Positions 1 through 10,323 of a DNA stretch of 64,000 nucleotides are shown here, in pieces. This stretch comes from Hermetia illucens (taxonomy: Eukaryota > Arthropoda > Insecta > Diptera > Stratiomyidae): positions 25,421,010-25,485,009 of the forward strand of contig NC_051850.1 of the NCBI RefSeq assembly GCF_905115235.1. The letters run 5' to 3'. The first letter of the stretch is position 1. Each line of letters starts with the position of its first letter. The notes below the pieces were generated by a model, which had not been told where the DNA came from, made no database searches, and was given only the letters and a program-made list of their open reading frames with translations. The position numbers and the translations under genes are program-made.

Positions 1-2150
1 TCTGCCTGATACCCCAACAACGAATTAGAGGGGACGAAAGAACTGAAAAATAGCAGAAAAGGTATGCTCAGAAGGTAGGGTAAGATGGGCAGTGGGAATT
101 TTTAAACTACTGAAATCACTTGGAGTAGATGGTATTTTCCCAGCACTAATAAAAAAGGCCTAGGAATCATCTTAGAGTCTCTTCTGAAGATAGTAAGGGC
201 AGTCCTGGGATATATATACCACCCTAAATCCTTCACAACTATATTAGAACTAACGTTCTAAAGTGTAATCCCTTACATCAGTGTCAACACGCTTACCGGG
301 CAGGACGGTCAACCGAAACTGCTCTGTATCAGCTGAAGGATGTACTACGCGATGCCATCGAAACAACAAAAACACAATAACACTGTGTGCGTTTTTGGAT
401 ATCGAAGGAGCATTCTAGAACACATCGCACACAAAGATTCCCTGAGCTGCAAGGCAATGGAAACATCCTGGCATTCTGTAAAAAAATGTGCAAATTCTAT
501 TGTCATGAATGCTACTCTATGTTGTCCACATGACGGGGTATTTTCGCCGCTTATGTGGATTATGGTAGTGGACGAACTCCTGGACGTGCTAACAAATACT
601 GGAATACAGGTCCAGGGCTACGCGGACGACATTGTTTTAATCTGTAAGGGTAAATATGAGGATACCCTATGTGATAGAATTCAAACTGGACTAAGGGTTA
701 CTAGTTCCTAGTGCAGAAAGAGACTGCGTATCAATCCAGCCAAAACCACCATAGTACCATTCACTAGGAGACGTGAGCTTGACTACCTGTGAGCTATAAG
801 ATTACATGGCATGGAGGTGAAACGAGAAACAGAGATCAAATATTTGGGAATTACGCTAGACCAAAAATTACTCTGGAAGACGCATGTCGAAAATACTTAT
901 CGGAAAGCTACGGGGGCTCTGATAACTTGCAGGTTCATAGCAGGAAAAAATGGGGTTGCAGCCTGAAGATACTACTTTGGATATACACTGCAATAGCAGA
1001 AAGAACTGAACTCAGCATAGAAACCAGGGAGTTGCTTGCATGTGCATGAGCGGGGTAATGAAGGCATGCCTAACGGCATACCCGGAGATCCTTCTGGGAT
1101 TAACCCTTCTCCATCTGCACATAGAGATGCAGGAAAGGAGAGCAATATTCAAGATGTCCAGGAGTGTCAGTGAGGCGAGGCGGTATCCTGAATTATTGAT
1201 ACCAAGAGATACGATGACTTTTTCACTTTAATAAGAAGTTTGAAACATGTTGGAGTAGCAAGGAAAACTGGGAGAGCGTGGCTGCGACATACGGCTTAAA
1301 CCAGCAACTGGTCACTTGGTACACTGACGGATCCTTCACAGTAGAGGGTCATTGATCCAAGGAAAATGTACACACTGATATATTTCAGCCAGAAATATAC
1401 GCCATAGACATATGTGCCTCCTTTAATCTCCAAAGGATTTACAGAGGGCAGAACATTGGTACTCTCGCCGACAACCAAGCTACGATCAAAGCACTTAGGT
1501 CCAACCAGGTGAACTCCGAACTAGTATGGGAATGCCTTGAGAGGCTGAGTACGTTCGGCTCGTTCAACAAGGTCTGGACATTCTGGTTTCCAGAAGACAG
1601 TAAGAAGACAGTGGGTTGGAAGACAGTGAGGCAACGGACGAATTAGCCAAGAAAGGAGCAGGGACGCCTTTACATGGGCCAGAACCCTTCTGTGGAATCG
1701 GAAACGGGTTCAAGACTATGACATTACAAAATGAAGAGGACCGGTTGAGGGAACTATACTGGGCGAACCTACCAGGAATGGAGCAGTCCAGAGGATATGA
1801 AACCAAGCGTACAAAAGATTGCTTAAACCTCACCAAAAGAAACCTCCGAATCATTGAGGGAATTGTCACTGGTCACTGCTGGCTGAACTATCGCTAAGTG
1901 AAGCTAGGGAAATCTACTGACACTACCTGCAAGTTCTGTGCGGAGTATGATGAAACCTCTATACACGTTCTGGGCCAATGTCCGAAGCATTTGGGAGAAC
2001 ACTTAATACCAGATGCGGAGTTGAAAGATGTGGAAGTAGGGAATATTCCTAAAGGTTATAGATTTGTTTGAGATAATATAATTACTAGAAAAAGGGGCAC
2101 AATAATTGTTTAAGGACGAGGTACCACTTCCTCTAAACAGAATAATAATT
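1..2150 (+). pseudogene. Degraded LOA-like LINE, copy A (ORF2 RT and RNase H region, 3' UTR)
   Basis: The DNA is collinear with the better copy at 36338-38844 and runs from the EN/RT linker through reverse transcriptase, RNase H and 3' UTR. The 5' part lies outside the window. Reverse transcriptase is clearest at 340-711, where the catalytic YADD box is intact (619-630). RNase H traces follow at about 1310-1650, then the C-terminal region at 1616-1990. The frame is broken many times by indels and stops, and segments are missing compared with the full copy, for example around 205-215. The 3' end is an AAT-rich tail near 2134-2150, as in the full copy. It is dead and older than the copy at 33.5-38.8 kb. 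Assignment to the LOA clade rests on an APE-type endonuclease plus RT plus RNase H in the relatives, and is recognition by eye. Confidence 0.85.
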
Positions 2151-3745
2151 AGATAAGGTTCAGAAATGGAGGAAGACGTAGTTCCAAGAAATCAAGCTTT
2201 ATATTAACTGTACCATCCTCCTCATCGGCGGTCTCTTTCACAGAATTTTCATTTAGGAAAACTTTTGGGAGATATCTTCGTCTAAAGCCTGATGGCATTG
2301 GCTGTATACAAGATAGAGGTCATCCTCACCCCCTTCTACTCACATTGGTTACATAAGTAGCTTGGACCATCACTCTTATTTTTTCCATGGGATAGTTTAA
2401 GAACCAATGTTTTCATATCCCTGTTTTTAAGGGACAATAGAAATGCGGCCTTAGAGGCAAACCCAAGTTCTTTGCAAGGTTCCCCATTTAGTTGCGTGAA
2501 CTTGATCCTCCAAAGTAGACTTGACAGTGGATGGCTTAGAGTCAAGTATCTGTTCTGATTCTACCCGGCTGTCATTGCTAGTCATGTTCAAGTGCCAGAA
2601 TGATGTCATCTGGGGTCCTAGATCTGCATCTATAGTTGAACTTAAATGTCCTACCCCCTAGGCGACACTATTTTGGTTGCCAAAAAGATTAAGGGCTGGC
2701 AGTATAGGATTGCGGCCCTGAGTTGCAGTTTTAGATGCTGACTGGTGCATCTTATTTTGTTTTGCTTACCAATCGCCATTGTTTTATCAATCGAATGATT
2801 CTTGTTCTAGTATTTTAACCGGTACCTAGAATTCTATTGACACAATTCTGTGTCCCATTAACCAATTGCAGCATAATCAGACAAATGAAAACCAAGAAAA
2901 ATAAGAAAATCAGTTTAGAATTCATACAATCATTGTTTGCTCGGCTCTGGACTATTTTTGGAGAACATGGTATGACATCTGCACTTCTAACGAGATATCA
3001 CCTGCTGAGTTACTACCTCAGCACAATTTTTGAAAGAATGACTAAACATCTACTGGATATCCGTACTAATTGAGTCGTCGAATCCTTCCAAAGCAGGGCG
3101 AGAATACAAATTGAGGACGTATCTTGAATTAGACGATCTGCACGATTGAATGGCTCATCCCAATCATTATCTAAATTGTTCCACCTGAAGATAGGCAAAG
3201 ATATCTCCAATCGAAAGTAAAAGTTTAAATGTCTAGACCAGATGGCGGCGAATTGTTTACCACCTAAGGTGGTCTGATAGTCTGGTGGTCTTTAGCATTA
3301 ACTTAACCATTTTTTTCAACAATATCGAACCATTGGAATCAACAAAATGCAGCTATTTTTGATTATTGAAAACTTGAATGGAAATGCAGTTGTCTTCAAC
3401 GTGCAGTGATATTATTTACACAGGTTAAACGATGTTTATCTAGATACAATCCCTCCAAGATGGTTGTAAAGTTCGTATTATTACCATTTCGACATATGTA
3501 GGCGAGAATAAATCAATCCAGTATATTGGGTAGAAATGGAACTACCCAAATATGCAACAAAGCCGTTTATTTTTTTTATTCACCTAGTCAGGAAATTAAG
3601 TTTTAAAAAGATAAAAAAAATTAGCTCGCAATAAAATATTGCTCGATTGAGGTAAACAAAAATCTGCAGCAACCTTGAGAGTGCCAGTCGTAATGAAACT
3701 GCATTCTTGTATTGCCACTTTGTAACGCCTTTGCATTCAAAGAAC
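2151..3745. other. Intergenic, no gene recognised
   Basis: AT-rich DNA between LINE copy A and cuticle gene 1. Short open frames occur on both strands (for example 2336-2545 minus), but none shows a domain, a start context or a splice pattern that I can support. The minus-strand frame near 2400-2560 could be decayed ORF1 of an unidentified LINE; this is only a guess. Confidence 0.4.
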
Positions 3746-3748
3746 CGT

Positions 3749-3786
3749 TATAAAAGAACAGTATCCATATCTTTTAACCATCAGTC
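3749..3786 (+). promoter_or_regulatory. Core promoter of cuticle gene 1 (TATA box and initiator)
   Basis: A TATAAA box at 3749-3754 is followed about 30 nt later by a TCAGT initiator (3781-3785), the insect Inr consensus. The start codon is at 3824, so the predicted 5' UTR is about 42 nt. Spacing and motifs match the promoters of the other four family members in the window. Confidence 0.75.
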
Positions 3787-3823
3787 AGGATCCACTTATC
3801 CAGAAGACAACACGCCCACCAAC

Positions 3824-4624
3824 ATGGTATATGTTCATGTCAATAATTTATTGATATTGCAAGTTATTAAATATTATACCTTTGAATTCCAGAAGTTCAT
3901 AGTATTGGCTCTCGCTTTGATTGGGACTGCCGCAGCCAGTGGTATTGCTCCTTTGGCCCATGGATACTCCGGATTGGGATGGGGACATTCTCCAGTTGTT
4001 GCCACTGTGGCTCCAGCCATTAGTTCCTACGCGGCCCATTCAGTAGCCCCGGCCATTACTTCCTACTCAGCTGCTCCAATAGTCGCTTCTGTAGCGCCAG
4101 CCTACGCCAGCCATTCCGTCGCTGCTCCAGCTATTTCATCCTACTCATCGCATTTAGCTACTCCTATAGTTGCCTCTGTAGCTCCAGCTTATGCCGGTCA
4201 TGCCATAGCCGCTTCAGCTCTCAGTCATTCCGTCGCCGCTCCACTTCTAACCAGAACGATTGCTGCTCCAGCTATTGGCCATGGTCTTGCTAGTCCAATT
4301 CTCAGTCGCACTATTGCTGCACCAGCTCTGACTCATGCTGTCGCTGCACCATCTTGGACCCACGGCGTAGTTGCTCCAGCTATCTCGTCCTACTCAGCTC
4401 ATGCTGTAGCTTCTCCAGTTGTTTCGACCTATAGCGCTGCACCAGCCGTCGTTGCCGCTCCTGCCCTCACTTCTCATGCTGTAAGTGCTCCATTAGTATC
4501 TGCTTACCATTCTGCTCCAGTGGTTTCTGCCTACCATGCCGGACCAACTGTCATTGGAAGCGGTTGGGGTCATGATACCTGGAGTGTTGATCTCTGGAAA
4601 AAGAAGAAGGCCGCTGCTCACTAA
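3824..4624 (+). CDS. Ala/Pro/Ser-rich secreted cuticle-type protein 1 (long paralogue); CDS join(3824..3826,3893..4624)
   Basis: The spliced protein is 244 aa. Exon 1 codes only for Met (ATG 3824-3826). A 66-nt GT-AG intron (3827-3892) follows, and exon 2 starts with KFIVLALALIG. The in-frame open frame that begins further upstream only reads through the intron. Residues 1-17 form a signal peptide (hydrophobic core ending AAAS). Next comes an APLAHGYSGLGWGH segment, then about 180 residues of loose repeats of AAPAI/SSYSAH/VAAPA type, and a C-terminus WKKKKAAAH. AAPA-type repeats are typical of low-complexity insect cuticular proteins (CPLCA-like), which build exocuticle; this function is inferred. 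It is about twice as long as its paralogues at 39.6, 44.3 and 50.6 kb because the repeat region is expanded. Poly(A) signals lie at 4657-4662 and 4674-4679. Confidence 0.85.
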   Translation: MVYVHVNNLLILQVIKYYTFEFQKFIVLALALIGTAAASGIAPLAHGYSGLGWGHSPVVATVAPAISSYAAHSVAPAITSYSAAPIVASVAPAYASHSVAAPAISSYSSHLATPIVASVAPAYAGHAIAASALSHSVAAPLLTRTIAAPAIGHGLASPILSRTIAAPALTHAVAAPSWTHGVVAPAISSYSAHAVASPVVSTYSAAPAVVAAPALTSHAVSAPLVSAYHSAPVVSAYHAGPTVIGSGWGHDTWSVDLWKKKKAAAH

Positions 4625-4689
4625 AAGTTTACAAATGAATGAAAATCGGAACGGAAAATAAATTAGCTCAACGAATAAAAGGATTCATT

Positions 4690-6012
4690 TTTATTTTCAC
4701 TTCATGATAGATTCATTCAGTAATGGAATTTTCCCAGTCCGAGGTATTGATGAATACAAGGAATAGTCTAGTGACCATACCCCAACTGAGGATGTGCAGT
4801 TCAGCAACTGGTTACTATGACTGTTAATCCTTCACTTAAATCAACTTAAAGAATATTGGCTTAAGTAATTAAGTAGATTATATTTGTCATACCGGAGAGT
4901 TGATCTTACGCTCTTCCCTATCTAATTTTTTCTTATCTATAAATGGATGGGTGTCTACTGTCAATGATTGCCTGTTGAGGTAACCCAAAAGGAGTGTTTC
5001 TAGGCGTGTCAGGTGGTAGATGAATGCCTTTTGTGCCTCTCTTCCACTTTGGGAAAGATTTTGAAAGGCAGTTCGTTGCAGTACTGCTGACCAATTAATC
5101 AGTTAACATGGCTTATTTGGAAGTCACTTTTATGTATTTTTGATCATTTTTCAGATTTTTGAATAACTTCCGGGAGTATAATGTTCCCAAAGCCACTCAG
5201 GCAAAGTAGAAGTAACCTACTGTCATAAAAGAGCGTGTTTGCTAGATGACAGGTCACGAAGGGTGTTTGGTGTTCAACAGGCAGTAAAATTTCAAGATTG
5301 TCAAGTCCATCAATGAATCTAAGTGCATGTTATCCACTTTGTAGTTGATTGTCTCCACAAACACATATACCATATATTTTTAGAGCTGATATGAGCAACG
5401 GAATGTACCTCAGAAGAGCCTTTTTAAAAGTGACTTTGTGATGCTGTGTTCTAACTACATCTTGCTTAGTCATGCTATGGAAAGCATTTTCTTCGTGCCT
5501 GTAACAACAACGGTGAAAAGTTTGTACACCTCTTTGTCATTGTGAACAGTTGGGTTCCGACTGGGCGGTATGAACATCTAATAAGATCAGTAGATTTAGG
5601 GATTGTCTTCTGAATGTGGCCCTGGCCTCGAAAGAGACTGTTATGTGATCACCACTTATATTCGCTTAAGTGCTGTTACTGGGTCCACTGCCCTAGAGAC
5701 TTGCTACCATGAGACAATTCAACAAAGAGTATAGTGGACACTATAGCAGAATAATTTCAACCCTCTCCTTGAAGAGGCAAATAGCGAAGATTCACCTATC
5801 GCATACCACATCACAAATTAGCATACAGAGGAGGACGTAGAGAGGTAGCCAGAATCGAACTGAAAATAATGATTAGCGAAAGCAAGACAGCAGTCTGACA
5901 CACATTGGATTTTTCCTATTTGCAATAATGGGGCCATCTGAACGTTTGCATAATTAAGAAACACCACTTCTGCTAATGGCGTCGTCGACCTTAACGTTGT
6001 GTGAACAGCGCT
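4690..6012. other. Intergenic, no gene recognised
   Basis: Unique-looking DNA without an open frame over about 60 codons, a recognisable domain or obvious tandem repeats. Confidence 0.4.
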
Positions 6013-6305
6013 AAATCCACCTTCGCTGCTTCATCCGAAATTTGGGTATGCAACTATCTCAGTACCCACATCAACCTAATATTCCTCTGGGCTAATCTTC
6101 TCTCTGTGTTGCTTCATAGGAGCCATGTCATGCACTGGGGAACGTGATAACCGACAGATGTGTCGTGCTAGAGCTGCGTAATATAGAACTACGAAGGAAG
6201 AGTACAAACTTCTCCGGAAATCATGGTTAAGTGATGGTTGTCAACATATGCCCATATCGGCCTGTATGATATTTGAAGGTTCCATATTTTAAGAAGGTAA
6301 CTTTA
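6013..6305 (+). repeat. Left copy of a ~290-bp direct repeat flanking the RTE insertion
   Basis: Aligns along almost its whole length with 8763-9065 in the same orientation. Shared stretches include ttgcttcataggagc, gtgataaccgac and gatatttgaaggttccat. I judge identity by eye at roughly 80 percent with several small indels. There is no coding potential. It is either a target duplication or an interspersed repeat of unknown family. Confidence 0.75.
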
Positions 6306-6377
6306 ATCTAGCATTTGTATCAAGGAGACTATATGCAGGAAAATCAACTCCCAGCAAATTCTTTGCAAGTTTATTAG

Positions 6378-7050
6378 CATCAACGGCTCAACAACCGGTA
6401 TCCGGTCTAGACCTGCCTTAATAGGGGACAGCAGACACCCCGGTTTTGCGCCAAGGTCCATCAATTCGATATCCCTATAAGCTTTCTGGCGTCTTCTTTT
6501 TCTACCATAGATATTTCCCGTATAGACCTTCCAGGCTGGATCATCCTCATCCATACGGATTAAGTGACTCGCCCACCGTAACCTATTGAGCCGGATTTTA
6601 TCCACAACCGGACGGTCTTGGTATCGTTCATAGATTTCGTCGTTATGTAGGCTACGGAATCGTCCATCTTCATGTAGGGGGCCAAAAATTCTTCGGAGGA
6701 TTCTTCTCACGAACGCGGCCAAGAGTTCGTAGTTTTCTTTTTGCTAAGAACCCAAGTCTCCGAGGAATACATAAGGACTGGCAAGATCATAGTCTTGTAC
6801 AGTAAGAGCTTTGACCCTATGGTGAGACGTATCGAGCGGAACAGTTTTTGTAAGCTGAATAGGCTCTGTTAACCAACAACCGTGCCTGAATTTCATCGTC
6901 TTAGCTGTTATCGGTTGTGATTTTCGACCCTAGATAGGAAAAAGTTTCAACGGTCTCAAAGTTGTAGTCTCCTATCTTCATTGTTTTCGTTTGGGCAGTG
7001 CGACTCGATGTTGTTCATTCTTTTGGCTGTAGCGCTGACTTTGTACCATA
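6378..7050 (-). pseudogene. RTE-clade LINE fragment 1, 3' half (RT C-terminus and 3' end)
   Basis: Read on the minus strand, the protein contains RRILRRIFGPLHEDGRF and RLRWASHLIRMDEDDPAWKV, the C-terminal tail typical of RTE-type LINE proteins, ending about residue 120 of the open frame at 6303-6722. The DNA matches the plus-strand fragment at about 21370-22148 and the piece at 16738-17010. All three end in the same accggttgttg...gttgatg motif, so the LINE 3' end is near 6378. The upstream edge, near 7050, abuts the oppositely oriented 5' half. Several frame breaks are present; the copy is dead. Confidence 0.8.
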
Positions 7051-7051
7051 A

Positions 7052-8762
7052 TGTGCTCGGAGTAGGTTTTTTAGTCAGCCGAAAAATGAAACAGGCTGTT
7101 ATCGCCTTTGAAGATATAAGCGAAAGGTTATGCACTCTGCGTTTGCGAGACAAGTTTAGAAATATAAGCCTTATAAACGTTCACGCCCCTACAGAGAAGA
7201 CTGCAGATTCGGAGAAGGATACCTTCTACGAGGCAGTTGAGGGGACCTTCGAAGCCTGTCCCAAGTATGATATCAATATCATACTTGGAGATTTCAACAG
7301 TCAAGTAGAGACGGAGCTCATATTCAGGCGATATCTCGGCTGCCATAGCTTACATAGGGATTCCAATGATAACGGATTGCGTATTATCCAGTTAGCAGTA
7401 TCACACGAAATGGTTGTTGGAAGTACCTGATTTGCGCGGAAAGCGGTCCACAAACATACGTGGGCCTCTCCAGACGGGACCACTTTCAACCAAATTGACC
7501 GCGTGTGGATCGAACGCCGCCACTTCTCAGCCTTGACGAATGTCAAAACATATAGGAGGGCCAATATAGATTCGGACTACTATCTCGTTGGCATGGTGTT
7601 CCGAGCTCGAATTACGACACCGCCTACAATACCCTTTGACAATCAGGTGAGAGGGAATACTGTAGCCATCCACAACAAAGTCCTCCGCGACACCTATAAG
7701 AGGGAAATGGATGCCGCAATAACCGTAGTCAACAGAGAACCTGGAGATGAAGCATCAAGAAATGATCTCCACAACCACCAGAAGAAGGTTATCATTGATA
7801 CGGTCACAAAGATACTTGGCTCTAGCCGCAAAAAAAGTCGGAACGGCTGGTTTGACGATGAATGTAAGCTAGCAATGGAACGGAAGAATGTTGCATAACG
7901 GGTAATGTTGCATTCTCAAAGAACGCGGGCACGCGCAGAGATTTATCACGAACCCCGTTGAACAGAGAAGCGACTTCACAGACGGAAAAAGGAAGCCTGG
8001 GAGAACCAACAAGTCTGTGAACTAGAAAAGTACAAGGAGCAACCGCGCCAGGTGCGAAAGTTTTACCAACAAGTCAGCAGGATAAAGCCTTATACACCAC
8101 GATGCTCATCCTCCCGATACAAAGGGGGAAATCTGATTTCCGACAGAATGGGCATATTGGAGCGATGGGTTGAGTACTTTGATGAACTACTGAACAACCA
8201 GCACATCGGCGAGTTGGAGGTCTGGCCAACTGAAGACCACGGACAAATACTGCCACCACCAAGTTTAGGAGAAACAGTCCGTGCAATTCATCGGCATAAA
8301 AATCATAAGTCGCCAGGAGCCGATGAAGTTACAGCCGAATTAGTTGAATATGAAGGCGATCAGTTACACCAAGTGGTTCATCAACTTGTGCTCAATGTAT
8401 GGGACAGCGAATCAATACCTGACGATTGGCAACGAGGCATTATCTGTCTCATATCATACATAAAGAGGGAGATATCACACAGTGCAGCAATTATAGAGGT
8501 ATCACGTTGCTGAGTACCATCTATAAGATTTTCTCCACTATCTTGCTAGGCCGGATAGCCCCATACGCCCAGAACATCATTGGCCCATACCAAAGAGGCT
8601 TCACTCCAGGCAAATCAGCAACAGATCAGATTTTCTCTGTGAGGCGAAGGAAAAACTGTTGGAATATGGACGACAGTTGCACCATCTATTTATCGACTTT
8701 AAAGCCGCCTATGATAGCATAGCCAGGGTAAAACTGTACACGGCCATGGGAGAATTCGGTAT
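7052..8762 (+). pseudogene. RTE-clade LINE fragment 1, 5' half (endonuclease and RT N-terminal part), inverted relative to its 3' half
   Basis: Frames in order encode an APE-type endonuclease: GVGFLVSRKMKQAV at about 7050, ISLINVHAPTEK, then DINIILGDFNSQVE (catalytic D and N) near 7270-7310, NDNGLRIIQLAVSHEMVVGST, and after a stop TTFNQIDRVWI near 7482. The EN/RT linker has NGWFDDECKLAMERKNVA. RT then follows: HKSPGADEVTAELVEYEG, a frame break near 8450, QCSNYRGITLLSTIYKIFS and GPYQRGFTPGKSATDQIF, ending at YDSIARVKLYTAMGEFG (~8760) before the YADD box. The sequence family is RTE (compare insect craniofacial-development-protein-2-like hits). Orientation opposite to the 3' half at 6378-7050 matches twin-primed insertion. 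Confidence 0.85.
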
Positions 8763-9065
8763 CTCCACCTTCGCTACTTCATCCGAAATTTGGTAATGAA
8801 ACTATCTCAGTACCCATATCAACTTAAGATTCTTCTGGGATAATGTTCTCTCTGTGTTGCTTCATAGGAGCTATGTCATTCGCTGGGACCCGTGATAACC
8901 GACTAAAGCTACGTAACATGTAACTATGAAAGAAGAGTACAAAGTTCTCGGGAAATCATGATTTAGTCAGTGAAATCTAATGATATGGTTGTCACCATAT
9001 GCATCATATGGGCGTTTATGATATTTGAAGGTTCCATATTTTGGGAAGGTTACTTTAATCTATGA
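8763..9065 (+). repeat. Right copy of the ~290-bp direct repeat flanking the RTE insertion
   Basis: Starts exactly where the RTE reading frame ends and aligns with 6013-6305 up to the shared tactttaatcta end. It carries a small insertion relative to the left copy near 8965. No coding potential. Confidence 0.75.
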
Positions 9066-9290
9066 TTACTCCAACGGAGTAATGCCGCTGTGTTTGATGG
9101 TCTCCCCGTTTCACCTGCAGTTATTGCAGATCTGCAGCAGAGAGTGGAACAAGGGGATGGTCGAAATAATAAAAACTTGTTGTTTCTTTTCCGTTGGTGT
9201 GGATATTTATTCTTGCAAATACCGATATTTCGGGAACCACTTGTCCCCTTCATCAGTGCTAACAAGCACTGATGCTTGTTAGCACTGATA
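9065..9290 (-). mobile_element. Penelope-like element fragment (LTR-like region) with a hammerhead-like motif
   Basis: About 100 bp (9164-9262) matches 53365-53468 closely in a window with no other relation between these loci, so it is an interspersed repeat. On the minus strand it contains a hammerhead-like core (separate entry). Hammerheads in the LTR-like ends of Penelope-like retroelements are established knowledge; assigning this fragment to that group is inference, because no Penelope RT or GIY-YIG domain is seen beside it. A 19-nt inverted repeat (9065-9083: attactcc, aac, ggagtaat) marks one edge and a 17-bp palindrome (9252-9289) the other. Confidence 0.5.
9212..9266 (-). ncRNA. Hammerhead ribozyme-like motif, copy 1
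   Basis: On the minus strand: stem I 5' strand CUUGUUAGCA (9266-9257); core CUGAUGA (9256-9250); stem II GGGGAC/GUUCCC around loop AAGUG, six pairs including one G-U; core GAAA (9231-9228); stem III AUA/UAU closing UCGG; then U as the nucleotide before the predicted cut (9218/9217); and stem I 3' strand UGCAAG (9217-9212), pairing GCA/UGC and CUU/AAG around a GUUA bulge. All core nucleotides of a type-I hammerhead are present. Weak point: one extra A lies between CUGAUGA and stem II and must bulge, and the residue before the cut is U rather than the usual C. Confidence 0.55.
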
Positions 9291-9875
9291 ATATCAGAAA
9301 TAATCCTCTAACACATTAAGGAGAATCACGAATACTTGATCGACTGGAAGCCGACTCATTTCCGCTCGGGATCCTCTTGCATTGACCACATCAACACCCT
9401 GTGGATCATTTTGGAAATTAGATTTTCGCTGTACCTGCTCTTCATCGACTTCGGAAAAGCTTTCGATAGCGTAAACAGGGAATACATCTGGAGTGATCTA
9501 CGTAGAAGGGACATTTTGGAGAAGCTAATAGCTATTATTAGAGCGACTTATGATAGCGCAAAATGCCACGTGCTCCCCAGAGGTAAAATCTCAGAGAATT
9601 TTGAGGTCCAAAGCGGATTTCGCCAGGGTTGCATCTGTCACTGATATTATTTCTTCTCGTTATAATCCTTTGTCCGGAGGACGTGGAGGAATTCAACAGA
9701 ATACTACAACTTTCTTCAAAAAACTCGACTACGCTTATAACATATGTTTGTTCTCCCACAGGGTCTTGGACCTTGATCAAATGGTTCCGGATTTGGGAAA
9801 AGAGGCAAGTAGAGTTGTACTGAAAATAAACACCAAACACCACCAGGCCCAGATCTTTAGAACCAGCCCGTAGAA
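9290..9875 (+). pseudogene. LINE RT fragment of unassigned family (family U)
   Basis: Frame from 9336 encodes HFRSGSSCIDHINTLWII, then FIDFGKAFDSVNREYIW with RT motif-A Asp, DILEKLIAIIRATYDSAKCHV, and SENFEVQSGFRQGC (motif B). A frameshift near 9640 is followed by decayed sequence of the YADD region (HRVLDLDQM, SRVVLKINTKH) to about 9870. The catalytic YADD box is not readable. The same family appears on the minus strand at 20297-20700 and 54260-55265, and probably at 26990-27620. I recognise it as a non-LTR RT but cannot name the clade. Truncated at both ends. Confidence 0.75.
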
Positions 9876-9876
9876 A

Positions 9877-10323
9877 TCACCTTACAGTCAGAGTTCTCTC
9901 AGGGAGTCTCAAAGTTTGTGGCCGTAGCCTGACTCCAGCTAGAGCAGGACAATCGCCAGGGAAGTGCCTGAGGGTTCCCATTCTTCCCCGGCAATGCGAT
10001 TTGTAGGGTATTCCGAGACTGGGCGTAATCTTGTATGGATTGGCATGTGCCGGCCACAAGAACTCTAGCGATTGTATTTTGTTATAGGTGGGCCAAACCC
10101 TCCTTGACTTGGCACAACTGTTGAGCTTTCGCCACCTGAGGTCTACGGTTGCCAAGTAGCGTGAGTTGATTCCACGCCTGACAACCGTAAGGGAGATACT
10201 GACTGTACCTGCCGAAGGACTGGCTCTAACCAGTTCATTGTTAATTCGAATGACAGTTGCCACCACGGGTGTACTCCGTGGCGGAGTAGGCCGTGTTTTT
10301 TTAAAATGATAGTTGAATTTCAA
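9877..10323 (-). pseudogene. C-terminal fragment of an RNase H-bearing LINE
   Basis: The 148-aa minus frame has DLRWRKLNSCAKSRRVWP and HCRGRMGTLRHFPGDCPAL, like the post-RNase H tail with a Cys/His motif seen in I/LOA/Jockey-type LINEs. Part of the Cys motif is lost. The N-terminal 17 or so residues (including TPPRSTPVVA) belong to a short repeat also present at 10955-10995. A partial 3' end with no RT left. Confidence 0.55.
10262..10306 (-). repeat. Short repeat with a CCACGG/CCGTGG hairpin, copy 1
   Basis: About 40 nt containing ccacgggtgtactccgtgg (inverted ccacgg/ccgtgg) and followed by gcggagtagg. A second copy with a few differences lies at 10948-10992 in the same orientation. The translations are similar in one frame (TPPRSTPVVA against TLPRRTPVVA). 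Confidence 0.6.

Noticed and set aside
3707-3823. Longer N-terminus for cuticle gene 1 from the uninterrupted frame starting at 3707
   Set aside because: The frame runs through TATA box, 5' UTR and a GT-AG intron. The four paralogues show the same ATG-intron structure and an immediate signal peptide in exon 2.
6013-9065. The 290-bp direct repeats as LTRs of an LTR retrotransposon
   Set aside because: The internal DNA is a non-LTR RTE element, the repeats lack TG...CA ends and a primer-binding site, and they do not abut the element on the left.
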